From positions 2,852,001 to 2,916,000 of the forward strand of contig NZ_CP154261.1 of NCBI RefSeq assembly GCF_039511225.1: a stretch of 64,000 nt of DNA, given 5' to 3'. Below the pieces are notes generated by a model. It had not been told where the DNA came from. It saw only the letters and a program-made list of their open reading frames with translations, and ran no database searches. Below, piece after piece: positions 51,502-61,186 of this stretch (position 1 is the stretch's first letter; every line of letters starts with the position of its first letter). The stretch is from Sphingobacterium multivorum. Lineage in GTDB: Bacteria; Bacteroidota; Bacteroidia; Sphingobacteriales; Sphingobacteriaceae. Position numbers and translations under genes: made by a program.

Positions 51502-54500
51502 TTAGAGGCTGCCAGCGTCCTGATCCGACTCCAGCTGTCGCATCTGTTCGATAAAACCATTTTTACCAAGCAGGGATACATCTGCCCGGATATTCTGCAT
51601 CTTATCGCCAAGCTCATTGACCCGTGTTGAAAGCATGTCGAGGACCTCGATCATGCGGGGATCGTAGAAAGGCATCGAGGGGCTGTTATCGTTATTGGAG
51701 AACGATCCACCGGAGGCACGGCCAGGCATCATTGTCGATCTGATCACGTTCGATAGCATTGACGGATTGATGGCTCCATTGCGCTGCACACTGTCTAGCC
51801 AGGCTATTAAAGGGCCTGTCGTTGGATTGGTAACAAGCTTATCATTGGCAACCCATTCGCGACCGGACTCGCCAACAAGTACGGTCGGTTTGCCAATGTA
51901 GCCGCGCTGTTTAGGACTGCTCTTTGCCCGGAACTCTTTTTTATCCTGTTCCCTTGTGACATCAAAATACCCTCCATCTTCACGGCCCGATACTCTTTGA
52001 TTATTGCTTGATGAAGTTGGGCTGGAAGAACTACTGCTGGATGAGGAATTCGAGCTAGATGCTGTTATACCTTTTATTGTTGTAGCTGCTATGGTTGCCA
52101 AGGAAACACCAGTACGTATTTTTGCCGCAATTATTTGTTTAAGCGCCAGCGCTTTGTATGCAGCTCCTAAATATGGATTTATCGCAGTCATTGCAGCAGC
52201 AGCCAGATGGTAAGACGATATCTCTTTTTGAAGATTAATAATTAAAGACGCTGCCGCTGCTGCTTTTTCTAAAACCAAAAATATTTTTGCAGCAGCTGTG
52301 TTTTCTTCGAAAAACTGTCCTACAATCTGAAATCCAGCTTCGTATGCTTTCGCCGTCTCAACTTTAATATCATAGGTAGCATCTCTTAATTGTTTCTCAA
52401 TCTGTAATCTCTTATCACGCTCTCGTTGGGCTTGAGCAATTGATAAGTTTACCATTTGTGACTGTATTTTCGCTTTTTCCTCCGCAACACGTTTAGCTTC
52501 TTCAATTTCGAGATCTCCAACAGCGATAGCTGCCTCCAACATGATGTATCTAGCTGTTAAGTCTTGCTGCTGTGCATTTTCCTTTGCTACTCTATTTTCT
52601 TCTTCTAATGCTTTTAATTTATTGTTTTTTTCTTCTTCAGTAGTTGTAGAATCACTTATTTCCTGAATTTTCAACAAATATTCCCTATCAAGATCAGTAA
52701 CTGTCTGCTGAGCCTTTTGTTCAGCTGCTTGCTTTTGCCTATCCAGATCCGCCTTTGCCGATTCCTGGTCAATTTCATGTTCACGCTTCAATCGAAGAGC
52801 TGCATAAGTTTCAGCTACCTTTTGACGGCCTTCCAGGTTGTCTTTTGTGGTACGCAGGTATTCCTTGTATTTTTTTTCCAGATCGGCAAGCTGCTTATCC
52901 ATACCCTCGTTCTGTACTTCATCTAATGAATTCCAATAATCTTGCTCTTTTTCGATTTTATTATCCTGTCGTTCTTGCGCTTTCCTTTCCCGTTCTGCTG
53001 CCTTTGCTGCTTTTGCAGCTTCTCTAGCCGCTTTTTTAGCAGCCTTCTCCGCTTCTTTATCTCCTTTGGTGACTTTATTTCCATCATCCTCTGATCCAGG
53101 GATCACCGAAAGGTTTTTTTCAAGATCTGTCTGTATTTTTAAAGTCTCCTGACCGAATCGGAGCTCCTGTACTTCGACAGCTTTGATACGCTTGTCTACG
53201 TCATCCTTATAAGCTTTTTCCCAGTCACCAGAGAAAAACGTATCACCATTTAAGGCTTCCCATCTTTCCTTCAAGGATGCCTTATTAAAACCGCGTTGTT
53301 TTGCATCGAGTAGATCCCGTTTTTCAGCAGCGAGTGATTCAAGCTTCGACTGCATGGCGGTTAGAGTAGCGCGTTTAATCAACTCCTGCACGTAATCTTT
53401 AACAGCTTTTGTTGCTTTGCCAGCTTTGATTGCTTCATCATCGTAGGATTTTAGATGATCTGGCATCAATTTCCGCAGCTGATTGACGGCAGTTATCCTT
53501 TCTTTGTCCGATCGATTTTTGTCGGTAGCGACGGCCAAATTTCGTTCAAGTGCTCCCCGTTCTGCTTCTACAGCATTTTCACCCTGTTTAAGTGCATCAT
53601 TATATTTTTCCTGAAAGAGGGTAGCAGCACTGATGCGCTGGCCTTTTAGGTATAGCGCTGCCGTCAGTGTCGCAATAGCAGTCACCACTAATCCGATGGG
53701 ATTGGCCGATAGTGCTGCGTTCCACAAACGTGTGGCAACAGTGGCAACAGTTGTCGCTTTGGCCTGTGCATATTGGGCAATTGCATTCCAGTTGGCCGCA
53801 ATCGTCCATCCTGCGATAGCAACAGTAAGGATACCGATCGCTTTATAGTTCTCAATCAAAAATCCGACAGTAGAGGAAAGGATCCTGAGGAAAGTCGTTT
53901 GAATGCTATTTCCCTCAATCAATATGGGCCAAAGCTTTTCTCCTAATTCGCGTCGATATTTCAACGCTTCTTTTTGGGCCATTTCCAAACGTGCAGCTGC
54001 TGTTTGGTTTTTGATGTTATATTCATCAGTGATCGAAGTACCGTCCGAGAAAGCTTGATTGGACATTTCAATCTGTTTTTCTAATATGCCGGCATTGTTG
54101 GCCAATGTTCCCAACACACCTACCACACGTCCGGAATCTTCACCCAGATCACCTAAGGTGCTGGCAAGTTCGTTAATGCCGTTAGAGTTAGTTTTAACGC
54201 CTTTCATCACTTTGACGAAAGCACCCATGAAGTCTTCTTCCAGCAGCTTTTTGAAATCCGTGATGCTCATCCCAGCGTATTTGCTATACGTCTTGGCATC
54301 GCTGGCCATCTTGATGAATAGCTTCGAAAGTGCTGTTGAGGACACCTCTTCTGTTTGTCCGAGCTGATCGAGCGTTGCACCGAGTCCGAGGATCTGCTCA
54401 ATGGTGACACCTGCCAAAGGAGCAACACCGGCCATACGACGGGAGAACTCGACCATATAGCCCTCGTTGGCAGTACTGGCCATACCAAGTGCATTGATAG

Positions 54501-55380
54501 CGGATCCGACTTTTAAGAATGCATCTTCAGTCGTATATAGGTCTTTTAGCTTAAAGATATCGACCAGCTTACCTATTTTATTGATCGTCTCTTCTACGTT
54601 TCCACCCAAATCTTCATTAAGGGATACGATGATCTTGTTATTCGCTTCGACGAACTCCGTAATCTCGCTGATATCTGTATAGCCCAATTTACCGGCTATA
54701 CGGCTAATCCCGAGCAGGTCATCCTGACTGGTTCGGGTCTGGATCTTTTCAAGCTCACCATTCAATTGCTCAACACCGCCCCTTGTCAAGTTGGTTGTTT
54801 TCATGACATCAGCAAGGATATCATCAAACTTGAGGTATTCTTCTGAAACAGCTTTAATGCCTGTCCATACCGAAACGAGGGAAGCGCCACCGGCAACAAG
54901 GGCACCGATATATCGGGTCAGTTTATCGCCGGCATTCATGATACCCTGACCAGCACCTTCGGCTCCCTGACGTAATTCATTCAGCCTATTGCGTACCAAT
55001 TCGATCTGCGCTAGATAGGACTGATAGTCTTCTGAATCGGGTATCGATTGTTTACGGAGTGATATCAACCTTTTAAGGGTTTGCTCCAGCTGTTTCTCAT
55101 TCTGATCCTCCAGCTTTAATGACTGATTCAGTTCATTGAGTTTACGTTTTGCCTCAGCGATGGCAGCGTTGTATTTCTCCACCTCAGCACGTAAGGTCTG
55201 GTACCTGGAGCTATTGGTTTTACCCTGCTTTTCCAGTTGCTTCATTTCGTCGGTGGCACCCTTTAGATCTGCTTTGGTATCACGTAGGGATCTAGCTAGC
55301 TTACCGATCTCACTCTGTGCCTTATTACCGTTTACGATAATATTCAATACCAGATCTTCTGTTGAAAGCTTCTTAGCCAT
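51502..55380 (-). CDS. Phage tail tape measure protein
   Basis: From the ATG at 55380 the protein has 1292 residues. The start overlaps the upstream stop by eight bases, and an in-frame GTG six bases upstream is less likely. An N-terminal coiled coil (about 40-140) is followed by a TP901-type tape measure core, with F-D-D-I-L-A-D-V-M-K-T-T and G-A-L-V-A-G-G-A-S-L. Hydrophobic helices lie around 500-590, a long Lys/Glu/Arg coiled coil around 760-930, and a Ser-rich low-complexity stretch (S-S-S-S repeats, about residues 1107-1125). It sets tail length and helps DNA passage. Its length predicts a long non-contractile or contractile tail. Confidence 0.92.
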   Translation of the reverse strand: MAKKLSTEDLVLNIIVNGNKAQSEIGKLARSLRDTKADLKGATDEMKQLEKQGKTNSSRYQTLRAEVEKYNAAIAEAKRKLNELNQSLKLEDQNEKQLEQTLKRLISLRKQSIPDSEDYQSYLAQIELVRNRLNELRQGAEGAGQGIMNAGDKLTRYIGALVAGGASLVSVWTGIKAVSEEYLKFDDILADVMKTTNLTRGGVEQLNGELEKIQTRTSQDDLLGISRIAGKLGYTDISEITEFVEANNKIIVSLNEDLGGNVEETINKIGKLVDIFKLKDLYTTEDAFLKVGSAINALGMASTANEGYMVEFSRRMAGVAPLAGVTIEQILGLGATLDQLGQTEEVSSTALSKLFIKMASDAKTYSKYAGMSITDFKKLLEEDFMGAFVKVMKGVKTNSNGINELASTLGDLGEDSGRVVGVLGTLANNAGILEKQIEMSNQAFSDGTSITDEYNIKNQTAAARLEMAQKEALKYRRELGEKLWPILIEGNSIQTTFLRILSSTVGFLIENYKAIGILTVAIAGWTIAANWNAIAQYAQAKATTVATVATRLWNAALSANPIGLVVTAIATLTAALYLKGQRISAATLFQEKYNDALKQGENAVEAERGALERNLAVATDKNRSDKERITAVNQLRKLMPDHLKSYDDEAIKAGKATKAVKDYVQELIKRATLTAMQSKLESLAAEKRDLLDAKQRGFNKASLKERWEALNGDTFFSGDWEKAYKDDVDKRIKAVEVQELRFGQETLKIQTDLEKNLSVIPGSEDDGNKVTKGDKEAEKAAKKAAREAAKAAKAAERERKAQERQDNKIEKEQDYWNSLDEVQNEGMDKQLADLEKKYKEYLRTTKDNLEGRQKVAETYAALRLKREHEIDQESAKADLDRQKQAAEQKAQQTVTDLDREYLLKIQEISDSTTTEEEKNNKLKALEEENRVAKENAQQQDLTARYIMLEAAIAVGDLEIEEAKRVAEEKAKIQSQMVNLSIAQAQRERDKRLQIEKQLRDATYDIKVETAKAYEAGFQIVGQFFEENTAAAKIFLVLEKAAAAASLIINLQKEISSYHLAAAAMTAINPYLGAAYKALALKQIIAAKIRTGVSLATIAATTIKGITASSSNSSSSSSSSSPTSSSNNQRVSGREDGGYFDVTREQDKKEFRAKSSPKQRGYIGKPTVLVGESGREWVANDKLVTNPTTGPLIAWLDSVQRNGAINPSMLSNVIRSTMMPGRASGGSFSNNDNSPSMPFYDPRMIEVLDMLSTRVNELGDKMQNIRADVSLLGKNGFIEQMRQLESDQDAGSL

Positions 55381-55747
55381 TAGCACCTCCGATCTGCCTG
55401 ATCTGTGCTTTCACCTCATCGGTAAAGTCATTGGCTACCCTAAAGGCAATAGAGTAGTATGCACCGTAAACAAAGCGATTATAAATACGAAGGGATCGAA
55501 GGGACGTACCTATTCCTGACTTCTTCTTGCGCTCCTGTTTGATATCCAGTAGGCGATTATAGGCAGGTACAGTATAGACAAGCGTACCACCGCTGGCAGG
55601 TGTGTCCAGTACTTCGATAGTTCGGTCATCGAGTAAGCGTTTGGTATGAAACTTAACCTCCCTGGATATCGCCTTGCCTGCGTTACGCTTCAAACGCTGG
55701 CCCTCTTCCTTCAGTACGTTTCGGATAAATGTAGATTCAAGTGACAT
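55373..55747 (-). CDS. Small tail/neck protein upstream of the tape measure
   Basis: From the ATG at 55747 the protein has 124 residues and is basic in its first half (K-E-E-G-Q-R-L-K-R-N-A-G-K). The frame reaches 55888, but that extension overlaps the moron terminator region and lacks coding character. The size and place recall HK97-gp10-like neck or tail completion proteins, but no motif proves this. It overlaps the tape measure start by eight bases. Confidence 0.6.
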   Translation of the reverse strand: MSLESTFIRNVLKEEGQRLKRNAGKAISREVKFHTKRLLDDRTIEVLDTPASGGTLVYTVPAYNRLLDIKQERKKKSGIGTSLRSLRIYNRFVYGAYYSIAFRVANDFTDEVKAQIRQIGGANG

Positions 55748-55886
55748 GCTGTTCGTGTTGATATCCGAAGGTAGATACCAGCCGAGGGCAGGGAAAGGAC
55801 AGGGGGTGAGGGTTACAAGTTGGTAGTATGGTATGTAGCTGCCTTTTGCATCGATTTTAATGACTGAAAGGAAATGATGTTGAATC

Positions 55887-55921
55887 AAAAACGGCCTTTA
55901 ATGCTATTTAAAGGCCGTTTT
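55887..55921. terminator. Terminator downstream of the moron gene
   Basis: AAAACGGCCTTTA and TAAAGGCCGTTTT type arms form a stem of about 14 bp with T-runs on both strands. On the minus strand it ends the transcript of the 56129-57127 gene. Confidence 0.75.
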
Positions 55922-55926
55922 ATAAG

Positions 55927-55954
55927 GGGTGTTGTCATATATCACCCTTTTTTT
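55927..55954 (+). terminator. Short plus-strand terminator-like hairpin
   Basis: GGGTG and CACCC, 11 or so bases apart, are followed by a run of seven T bases. No plus-strand gene ends nearby, so its use is unclear. Confidence 0.4.
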
Positions 55955-56128
55955 CTTCCAGTGCAAGTGCATTCCACCCTCAGGGCGGGCTGCTGTCGAA
56001 CGTGAGTGAGCAAAAAAGATGTTTTCGCCGGGTAGGTAAAATCGATTGATTAACAGGTTCTTGGGGTGTTTTTAGATATTCTAGCCCTGATATCTCGGTA
56101 GTTTTTAATTAGAATTCGGTATTATAAA

Positions 56129-57127
56129 CTAATACATAAGCCAATTCCTTATTTTTTCCCACAAGGTCTTCTTTGCAGGTAGGGAGTATTTCATTTTTGT
56201 ACCAAGTATGTTATGAAAGTTTTCGATAGCAGTTTTGTTTTTCTCGAATATTGAAATGTAATGTTCAACAGATGCCTTTGCTGACTTAAGTATGCTTTCC
56301 ATGCTATTTAATATTGCAAGTCCTCGCTCTAATTTTTGAACATAATCTGATTTTAGAATTTTTGATATACTTTTGTCGTTTTTCAAATCAAACAATTGCT
56401 GTAAAAACCATTTTAATTTAACAAGCTGGGGGGCATGCGATATATTAAATTCATTGGTAATTTCATGTGAACGTATAGCAAACCTCAAAGCTGGATCCGT
56501 TTCTAATGATTCTTCTGGAAACTGTGTTGTTGTAAAAGGAGGTAGTATAGTGTGAATATTATCTGATGTCTCTATAGCAATTAAATGGGTCAAATCATTT
56601 AAGTTACTGTTGTGTTTGTAAAATTTTTCATGCGCCATCTCAAGATATGATGTAAGTCTGTCATAATTTTTCTCAAAAGAGTCTACTGCCACCCAGTATT
56701 TTGAAAATGCTTTCGACTGGTCATCGTCATGCCTGTTAATTGTTTCAAATATCCTCAAATAACCAAAGCCTCGTACTATCTTGAAGTGCACATTACTAAT
56801 TGTCGTTATGGTGAAGTTCGAAACATTTGCGAGATCAAGAGCGTTAACATTCTTATGCAAAGCATTTATAGAATTGTCGATAGCGTCAATCAGTAAAGGA
56901 TTATTCTCCAAAATAATATCTTTCAAAATTTCTCTCTCTTCAACTTGTTCTTTCTCTTTATTTTTAAATTGGATATCGTTTTGCCTTTTAATACCCCAGT
57001 AAACAGCTTTAATAGAAAAAAATATTGCTAAAGTAGGCAATACAAAATCTTTGGAAACTATATACCAATCTCTCAAATCTTCGGCGCTTGATACATGGTA
57101 AGTATCAAGGAATAACAAATCAATCAT
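56129..57127 (-). CDS. Prophage moron: membrane-anchored helical protein
   Basis: The 332-residue protein has one membrane helix near the start (V-L-P-T-L-A-I-F-F-S-I-K-A-V-Y-W-G, about 29-45). The rest is a long, mainly helical cytosolic part rich in Lys, Asn and Ile. It is clearly more AT-rich than the tail genes around it. It interrupts the tail operon and is flanked by its own terminators (57158-57183 before, 55887-55921 after). This is the layout of a moron gene, often superinfection exclusion or defence. No family is recognised. Confidence 0.65.
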   Translation of the reverse strand: MIDLLFLDTYHVSSAEDLRDWYIVSKDFVLPTLAIFFSIKAVYWGIKRQNDIQFKNKEKEQVEEREILKDIILENNPLLIDAIDNSINALHKNVNALDLANVSNFTITTISNVHFKIVRGFGYLRIFETINRHDDDQSKAFSKYWVAVDSFEKNYDRLTSYLEMAHEKFYKHNSNLNDLTHLIAIETSDNIHTILPPFTTTQFPEESLETDPALRFAIRSHEITNEFNISHAPQLVKLKWFLQQLFDLKNDKSISKILKSDYVQKLERGLAILNSMESILKSAKASVEHYISIFEKNKTAIENFHNILGTKMKYSLPAKKTLWEKIRNWLMY

Positions 57128-57157
57128 ATGGCTAAATTTTTGAATGCCTAATATAGC

Positions 57158-57183
57158 AAAAAAGCATTCATTTGAATGCTTTT
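57158..57183 (-). terminator. Terminator between tail genes and the moron
   Basis: AAAAGCATTCA (57160-57170) and TGAATGCTTTT (57173-57183) form a tight stem with a T-run on the minus strand, five bases after the 57188 gene stop. It separates the moron from the tail operon. Confidence 0.8.
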
Positions 57184-57187
57184 GTAT

Positions 57188-57496
57188 TTAAAGTATCGAA
57201 ACTTCATCTGCCAGTACTGTTGCCAGAGCTGGATGAGGATCATCCATATCCCTAACGGTCAGGATATCGCCCATTTTGAGCAAACCTGTATTACGGCCAT
57301 AGATATATAGGTTTCGCAGCAGTGCCTTTGGATTGTGTCCCGTCTGTAGCACCTCAGGGAAAGTATAAAAAACACCAGTATCAGTTGTTTTCAATATTCC
57401 GTTCTGTTTCATTTTATCGATCAATAAAAACAGATTTGCCGCGCTACCGATGGTAATGCTCGCAGGTTTTTTCTTCAATTTTTTAAGGATTCCCAT
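57188..57496 (-). CDS. Small prophage protein, neck/tail region
   Basis: The 102-residue protein begins with a very basic stretch (K-K-L-K-K-K). It has a helical N-terminal half with a strand-rich end and no recognisable domain. Position between the 142-residue protein and the moron suggests a neck or tail accessory. A terminator follows five bases after its stop. Nothing more can be said. Confidence 0.5.
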   Translation of the reverse strand: MGILKKLKKKPASITIGSAANLFLLIDKMKQNGILKTTDTGVFYTFPEVLQTGHNPKALLRNLYIYGRNTGLLKMGDILTVRDMDDPHPALATVLADEVSIL

Positions 57497-57505
57497 GATG
57501 TAAAG

Positions 57506-57934
57506 TTAGCAAGTAAATTTAATTGAATAACCAATATAACCACCAAATATATTGTATTCAGGATCGATCTGTAATGATTCAGCATCAATATGCGGAAATC
57601 TTTGGCAATAGCTGTTTTCTTTTGTACCGAAAAGGTAATCTTTTAGCTTTATCATTGCTTCAAGCGTATCGGCATATTGCTTTATTTCCTGCTCATCGCT
57701 GCCGCCTTCGATCTGTCTGGTCACGATGTATAGCAGCATTTCATTTATTGTTCTGCTGGCATCCACATTTCCATCAAAATGATAAGCGGGATATACACCG
57801 ACCAAGATTAATCCTGCCTTATCTTTTAGCTTTTTTGTACCCTGCTCGTATGTACTGGCCATCACATAGCCGTTTATTCCAATAGCCGGAACGATATCCA
57901 CGCAGAGCTGTCTAAATTGATTTACGTTTATCAT
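57506..57934 (-). CDS. Prophage protein, possible tail terminator
   Basis: The 142-residue protein has an alpha/beta pattern, with I-N-V-N-Q-F-R-Q-L-C at the start and a late G-G-Y-I-G-Y-S-I-K-F strand. Its length and place after the connector genes suit a tail terminator, but no motif proves it. It overlaps the upstream gene by four bases (ATGA), so translation is coupled. Confidence 0.5.
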   Translation of the reverse strand: MINVNQFRQLCVDIVPAIGINGYVMASTYEQGTKKLKDKAGLILVGVYPAYHFDGNVDASRTINEMLLYIVTRQIEGGSDEQEIKQYADTLEAMIKLKDYLFGTKENSYCQRFPHIDAESLQIDPEYNIFGGYIGYSIKFTC

Positions 57935-58800
57935 CTGTTTTTATTTATTGCGTCCATCTGTTGTTTATGATCATCCTGTTTTTTGAGGAGATAGAATAAA
58001 ATTTCGTAGAGCGGTGTTTCATTGACTTCAGCTGCTTTTCCAAAAACACCGGACTCGGCCACATCTAGTAAAATTCCATTCCACCCAAGGTTGAGCCCTT
58101 TCCTTTTTGATTTCGGTTTTTCTTCAGCGGGGAATAATGGACTGAAATTGACTTCAACACCACTTATGTGGAGATCTTCTTCTTTGATTGCCTGTATGCA
58201 GTTTGTGAACCACATCAGTGTAACTTTAAGCTTCCAGTCCGGAACGTATTTAAATGTTTTATTATCCCGATATCCTGTTAATGACACACGCAGCCCTTTG
58301 ACTTTTGGCCGGTAGAGCAGTTTTATAAATTCGTACAGCGAGTGATCAGTAGGGTATTCACTGTCTTGGCTTTCGGTATACTCATTCATCAATACCAGTG
58401 CCTGCTGAAATTCTCCAAAGGTCAGATCAGCCAGCAGATCTGCAGGCCCATAGTAGCCGTTTAGCTGTGGAAAATAATTGATAACTGAATCAAATGTCAA
58501 ATGATATTGGTCCTCATCTTCCTCAAATATCCAGTCACAATAGATTTTTGAAAGGCGGGCAATTTCCGAATTGACTTTCTGATTGAGTCCTAATCGCTGT
58601 TTGATCCGGTAAGACATGCCAAATTTTAAACCGGTGAAATGCTGAAAAGCGATTATACGGAACATGCCAATGGACAGCTTGCCCGATATCACCTTAAAAG
58701 CCTTTTCCAAGAGAAAATAAGTCTGCTCACGCGAACATTCATCCCAGCTGGAAGGAATCTCCATCACAATATTTTTGTCTGGGATCTCGATCGTATTCAT
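57931..58800 (-). CDS. Prophage structural or assembly protein, unknown
   Basis: This 289-residue protein is mixed alpha/beta. Its end, G-W-N-G-I-L-L-D-V-A-E-S-G-V-F-G then T-P-L-Y-E-I-L-F-Y-L-L-K-K, recalls the helical tail of tail assembly chaperones. This is a weak resemblance. It lies between the 314-residue connector-like protein and the possible tail terminator. It could also be a divergent head protein. No function is assigned. Confidence 0.45.
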   Translation of the reverse strand: MNTIEIPDKNIVMEIPSSWDECSREQTYFLLEKAFKVISGKLSIGMFRIIAFQHFTGLKFGMSYRIKQRLGLNQKVNSEIARLSKIYCDWIFEEDEDQYHLTFDSVINYFPQLNGYYGPADLLADLTFGEFQQALVLMNEYTESQDSEYPTDHSLYEFIKLLYRPKVKGLRVSLTGYRDNKTFKYVPDWKLKVTLMWFTNCIQAIKEEDLHISGVEVNFSPLFPAEEKPKSKRKGLNLGWNGILLDVAESGVFGKAAEVNETPLYEILFYLLKKQDDHKQQMDAINKNR

Positions 58801-58803
58801 TAG

Positions 58804-59748
58804 CTACGTACTTAGAAATTTATCTTTTGGGTCATGATTTGGCAACATCTGATAATTGAGATACTCCGGACTGTTGCGGAATCGATATCGCTTGATCTTA
58901 TCGATCGAGGTAAATGCATCGGCTTCCATGCGCTTGCTGAAATAATCGATCTCTTTTGTGATTGCTGCACGTGAAGCGTTGACTGTCTGAGACGATGATT
59001 TTAAGCTTTTGACAATTCCTTCCGGTAGTACCTTGGCGTTGAGCCGGCGTACAGCCAGGGCAACTGTTGCCAGAGCCTGAGCACGGCGTGCATAATCCAA
59101 TAGCGTCGCCTCATATTCCGATAATACTTCATTTTCCTGAAAAGCATCAAGCAAAATTTTGTAATCAGATCCCAACACCTCCTTTAGATGCAATGTTTGC
59201 ACTTCACGCAACAATGGTATGGCCATGTAATAGAATCGTGCCGAATTATCTATCGGATAATATTCTCCAAAAACCTTTGTTGAATTGACAAACAATGATT
59301 TTGCTTCTTTTTTAGCATCGCTTTCTTTCCATTCGGTGAAATCTGATTTGTCCAGAAACGAGATCAATCTGTCTATCGCCCGCTGTGCCTTATTGAGGTG
59401 CGCTTCATCGTCCTTATCCAGCATCCATTCCCAAGGAACAGATTCGTTTTCCTTATCGATCTTGATCTTTCGGGTGGACTGATCATGAGATACAAGATTT
59501 GACTGGTAGAAGCGCAACACGGCCATGATGGCGATCGGCCTTTTGACCAGTTTCAAAAGTTTCTGTTCATTTTCACTCGGATCGGTCTTATCCTGAATCT
59601 CCCTTGCCTTGTCAATGATATCATCACCCACAATCAATGCCAGATCGTCGGTTTCATCTTCGATATCCTGCATGATCGGATCAAATTCGTTGGAAGCATA
59701 CCAAGATCCGGTCAATTCTTTTAGTTCTTCAGTAGTTGATATCAACAT
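58804..59748 (-). CDS. Connector-like prophage protein (possibly DUF6712 family)
   Basis: The 314-residue helical protein starts M-L-I-S-T-T-E-E-L-K-E-L and follows the portal gene by 16 bases. I associate this N-terminal pattern and the adjacent portal with the Bacteroidota phage family DUF6712, though this memory is not checked. A head-tail connector role is inferred from position. No HK97 capsid features are seen. Confidence 0.5.
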   Translation of the reverse strand: MLISTTEELKELTGSWYASNEFDPIMQDIEDETDDLALIVGDDIIDKAREIQDKTDPSENEQKLLKLVKRPIAIMAVLRFYQSNLVSHDQSTRKIKIDKENESVPWEWMLDKDDEAHLNKAQRAIDRLISFLDKSDFTEWKESDAKKEAKSLFVNSTKVFGEYYPIDNSARFYYMAIPLLREVQTLHLKEVLGSDYKILLDAFQENEVLSEYEATLLDYARRAQALATVALAVRRLNAKVLPEGIVKSLKSSSQTVNASRAAITKEIDYFSKRMEADAFTSIDKIKRYRFRNSPEYLNYQMLPNHDPKDKFLST

Positions 59749-59764
59749 AATGTATGTATCTAGG

Positions 59765-61186
59765 TTATACGTTGTTTGTTACTCGGTTCTTGGGGGATAC
59801 CTCATCTTCCTTCATGATGATTTTGCGCGCAAAACCCATTTTGATATGTTTTTTATCCGGCCAATTGATCGCAATAGCATCATTTAACGCCTGAAAAATT
59901 ACCTTTTCGGGCTTATTCACATCGGTCAGTACATGGAATTTCATAGCGTATAGCTGCTGGCTGCCGCCGCTCAGACCATTTGTCGTGACCAGATTCGCAA
60001 GGGTAGGGTGCAATCCCATTCCGGAGGTTGCTGCTGAATCGGCTTTTTCAGAGATCTTGACCTGAGCTTCGATAAAATCTTTGATGGATTGTTCGATAGG
60101 CTCAACAGTCCATTTACATAGGTTATTATCGGCATCGTAGAAATCTACTGTTTGGATAAATTTGCCCGTGTTTGCTTTCCCCGCAAGAGTATTCGCTATA
60201 CGTTGAAAAAGTTCCGCTTTGAGATCTTCAACACGCTTACTTATCTGAGCATCGGTTTCCTCTGGATATCGATCTTCAAACTTTTGGCGCTTATCGTCCC
60301 AGTAAGCCTGCGGGCTGTGGATATGGTAGGCTGCTGTAATTCCATTTTCAGTCAGATAATTGATTACATCGGGGATATCGGAAGCTGTCTCTAGCCAGGG
60401 CAGCGTTCCGTAATAGGAGGGAATGGAATAAAATGCCCGTGCATAACTGTACAAGTTATGATAGGTCATTGAAACACGATTTTTAAAAGGCTTTTTCTTA
60501 TCAAGCACTGGATAGGTAGCAATACCTGATCGCATGCAGTTATTTTCGAAATCACCCACATAAATTGTATCGACATTCTCTAGCCTTTTTTCCGGATGTT
60601 TTGGCCAACCTAAGCGAGCCCAGGAAGCAGGGACACATTCAAGTTTGAGGATCTTATTTTTTGTCTTGATTCCCATTGCTTCAATATCTTCCAGCTGATC
60701 GTCAGAAAGCTTGTTTGTACGGTTACGGTACCAACGCGAAAAGAAGCCCTCACCATAAGTGAATTCGGTCAAGATCATATCGTGATAACGGTCAAAATCC
60801 CATGACTCCAGCCAGGCTTCAATCTCTGCATCGCGGATCGGTATCCGGACTTCCTGATTATCGTCATTGATTTTTTCGGTATACAGCTTTGGGCCATCGC
60901 CATATTGGAGTCCAATTTTCCGCTTCAATATACCCGGGCCGATATTTGACTTGTCCATGATCCGTTTGATGATCGTCGGAAGATCATTGTTGTGACCATA
61001 GGGTACGATCTCTTTGCCCATCACGATAGCGGGATCGGATTCCCAGCTATTGGTAAATGACGATAGCCTTGTGGAAAAGTTATCGTCTGTTTTATAACTA
61101 GATGATATGGTGTATACGTCTCCATCCGCAAGATGGATAGCAACAGCATCTTTTGATATTGATTTTATTTGAGGTTTATTGTCCAT
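59765..61186 (-). CDS. Phage portal protein (probable)
   Basis: From the ATG at 61186 the protein has 473 residues. A longer frame to 61318 would overlap most of the next gene and is rejected. The region G-I-L-K-R-K-I-G-L-Q-Y-G-D-G-P and the helix-rich middle fit the portal fold. The A-S-W-A-R-L-G-W-P segment and the stem/crown-like C-terminus are consistent. It would form the ring through which DNA enters the head. The start overlaps the previous stop by 11 bases. Confidence 0.75.
   Translation of the reverse strand: MDNKPQIKSISKDAVAIHLADGDVYTISSSYKTDDNFSTRLSSFTNSWESDPAIVMGKEIVPYGHNNDLPTIIKRIMDKSNIGPGILKRKIGLQYGDGPKLYTEKINDDNQEVRIPIRDAEIEAWLESWDFDRYHDMILTEFTYGEGFFSRWYRNRTNKLSDDQLEDIEAMGIKTKNKILKLECVPASWARLGWPKHPEKRLENVDTIYVGDFENNCMRSGIATYPVLDKKKPFKNRVSMTYHNLYSYARAFYSIPSYYGTLPWLETASDIPDVINYLTENGITAAYHIHSPQAYWDDKRQKFEDRYPEETDAQISKRVEDLKAELFQRIANTLAGKANTGKFIQTVDFYDADNNLCKWTVEPIEQSIKDFIEAQVKISEKADSAATSGMGLHPTLANLVTTNGLSGGSQQLYAMKFHVLTDVNKPEKVIFQALNDAIAINWPDKKHIKMGFARKIIMKEDEVSPKNRVTNNV

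Larger units (their letters stand above)
55748..56128. other. Intergenic stretch between moron and tail genes
   Basis: About 380 bases hold two terminator-like hairpins (55887-55921 and 55927-55954) and a GC-rich patch. A 17- and a 22-residue frame on the minus strand are too short to call. A promoter for the downstream tail genes is expected here but no exact match was found. Confidence 0.45.

Noticed and set aside
55920..56000. Short minus-strand frames of 17 and 22 residues near the moron terminator
   Set aside because: Too short, no start context, and one overlaps a terminator stem.
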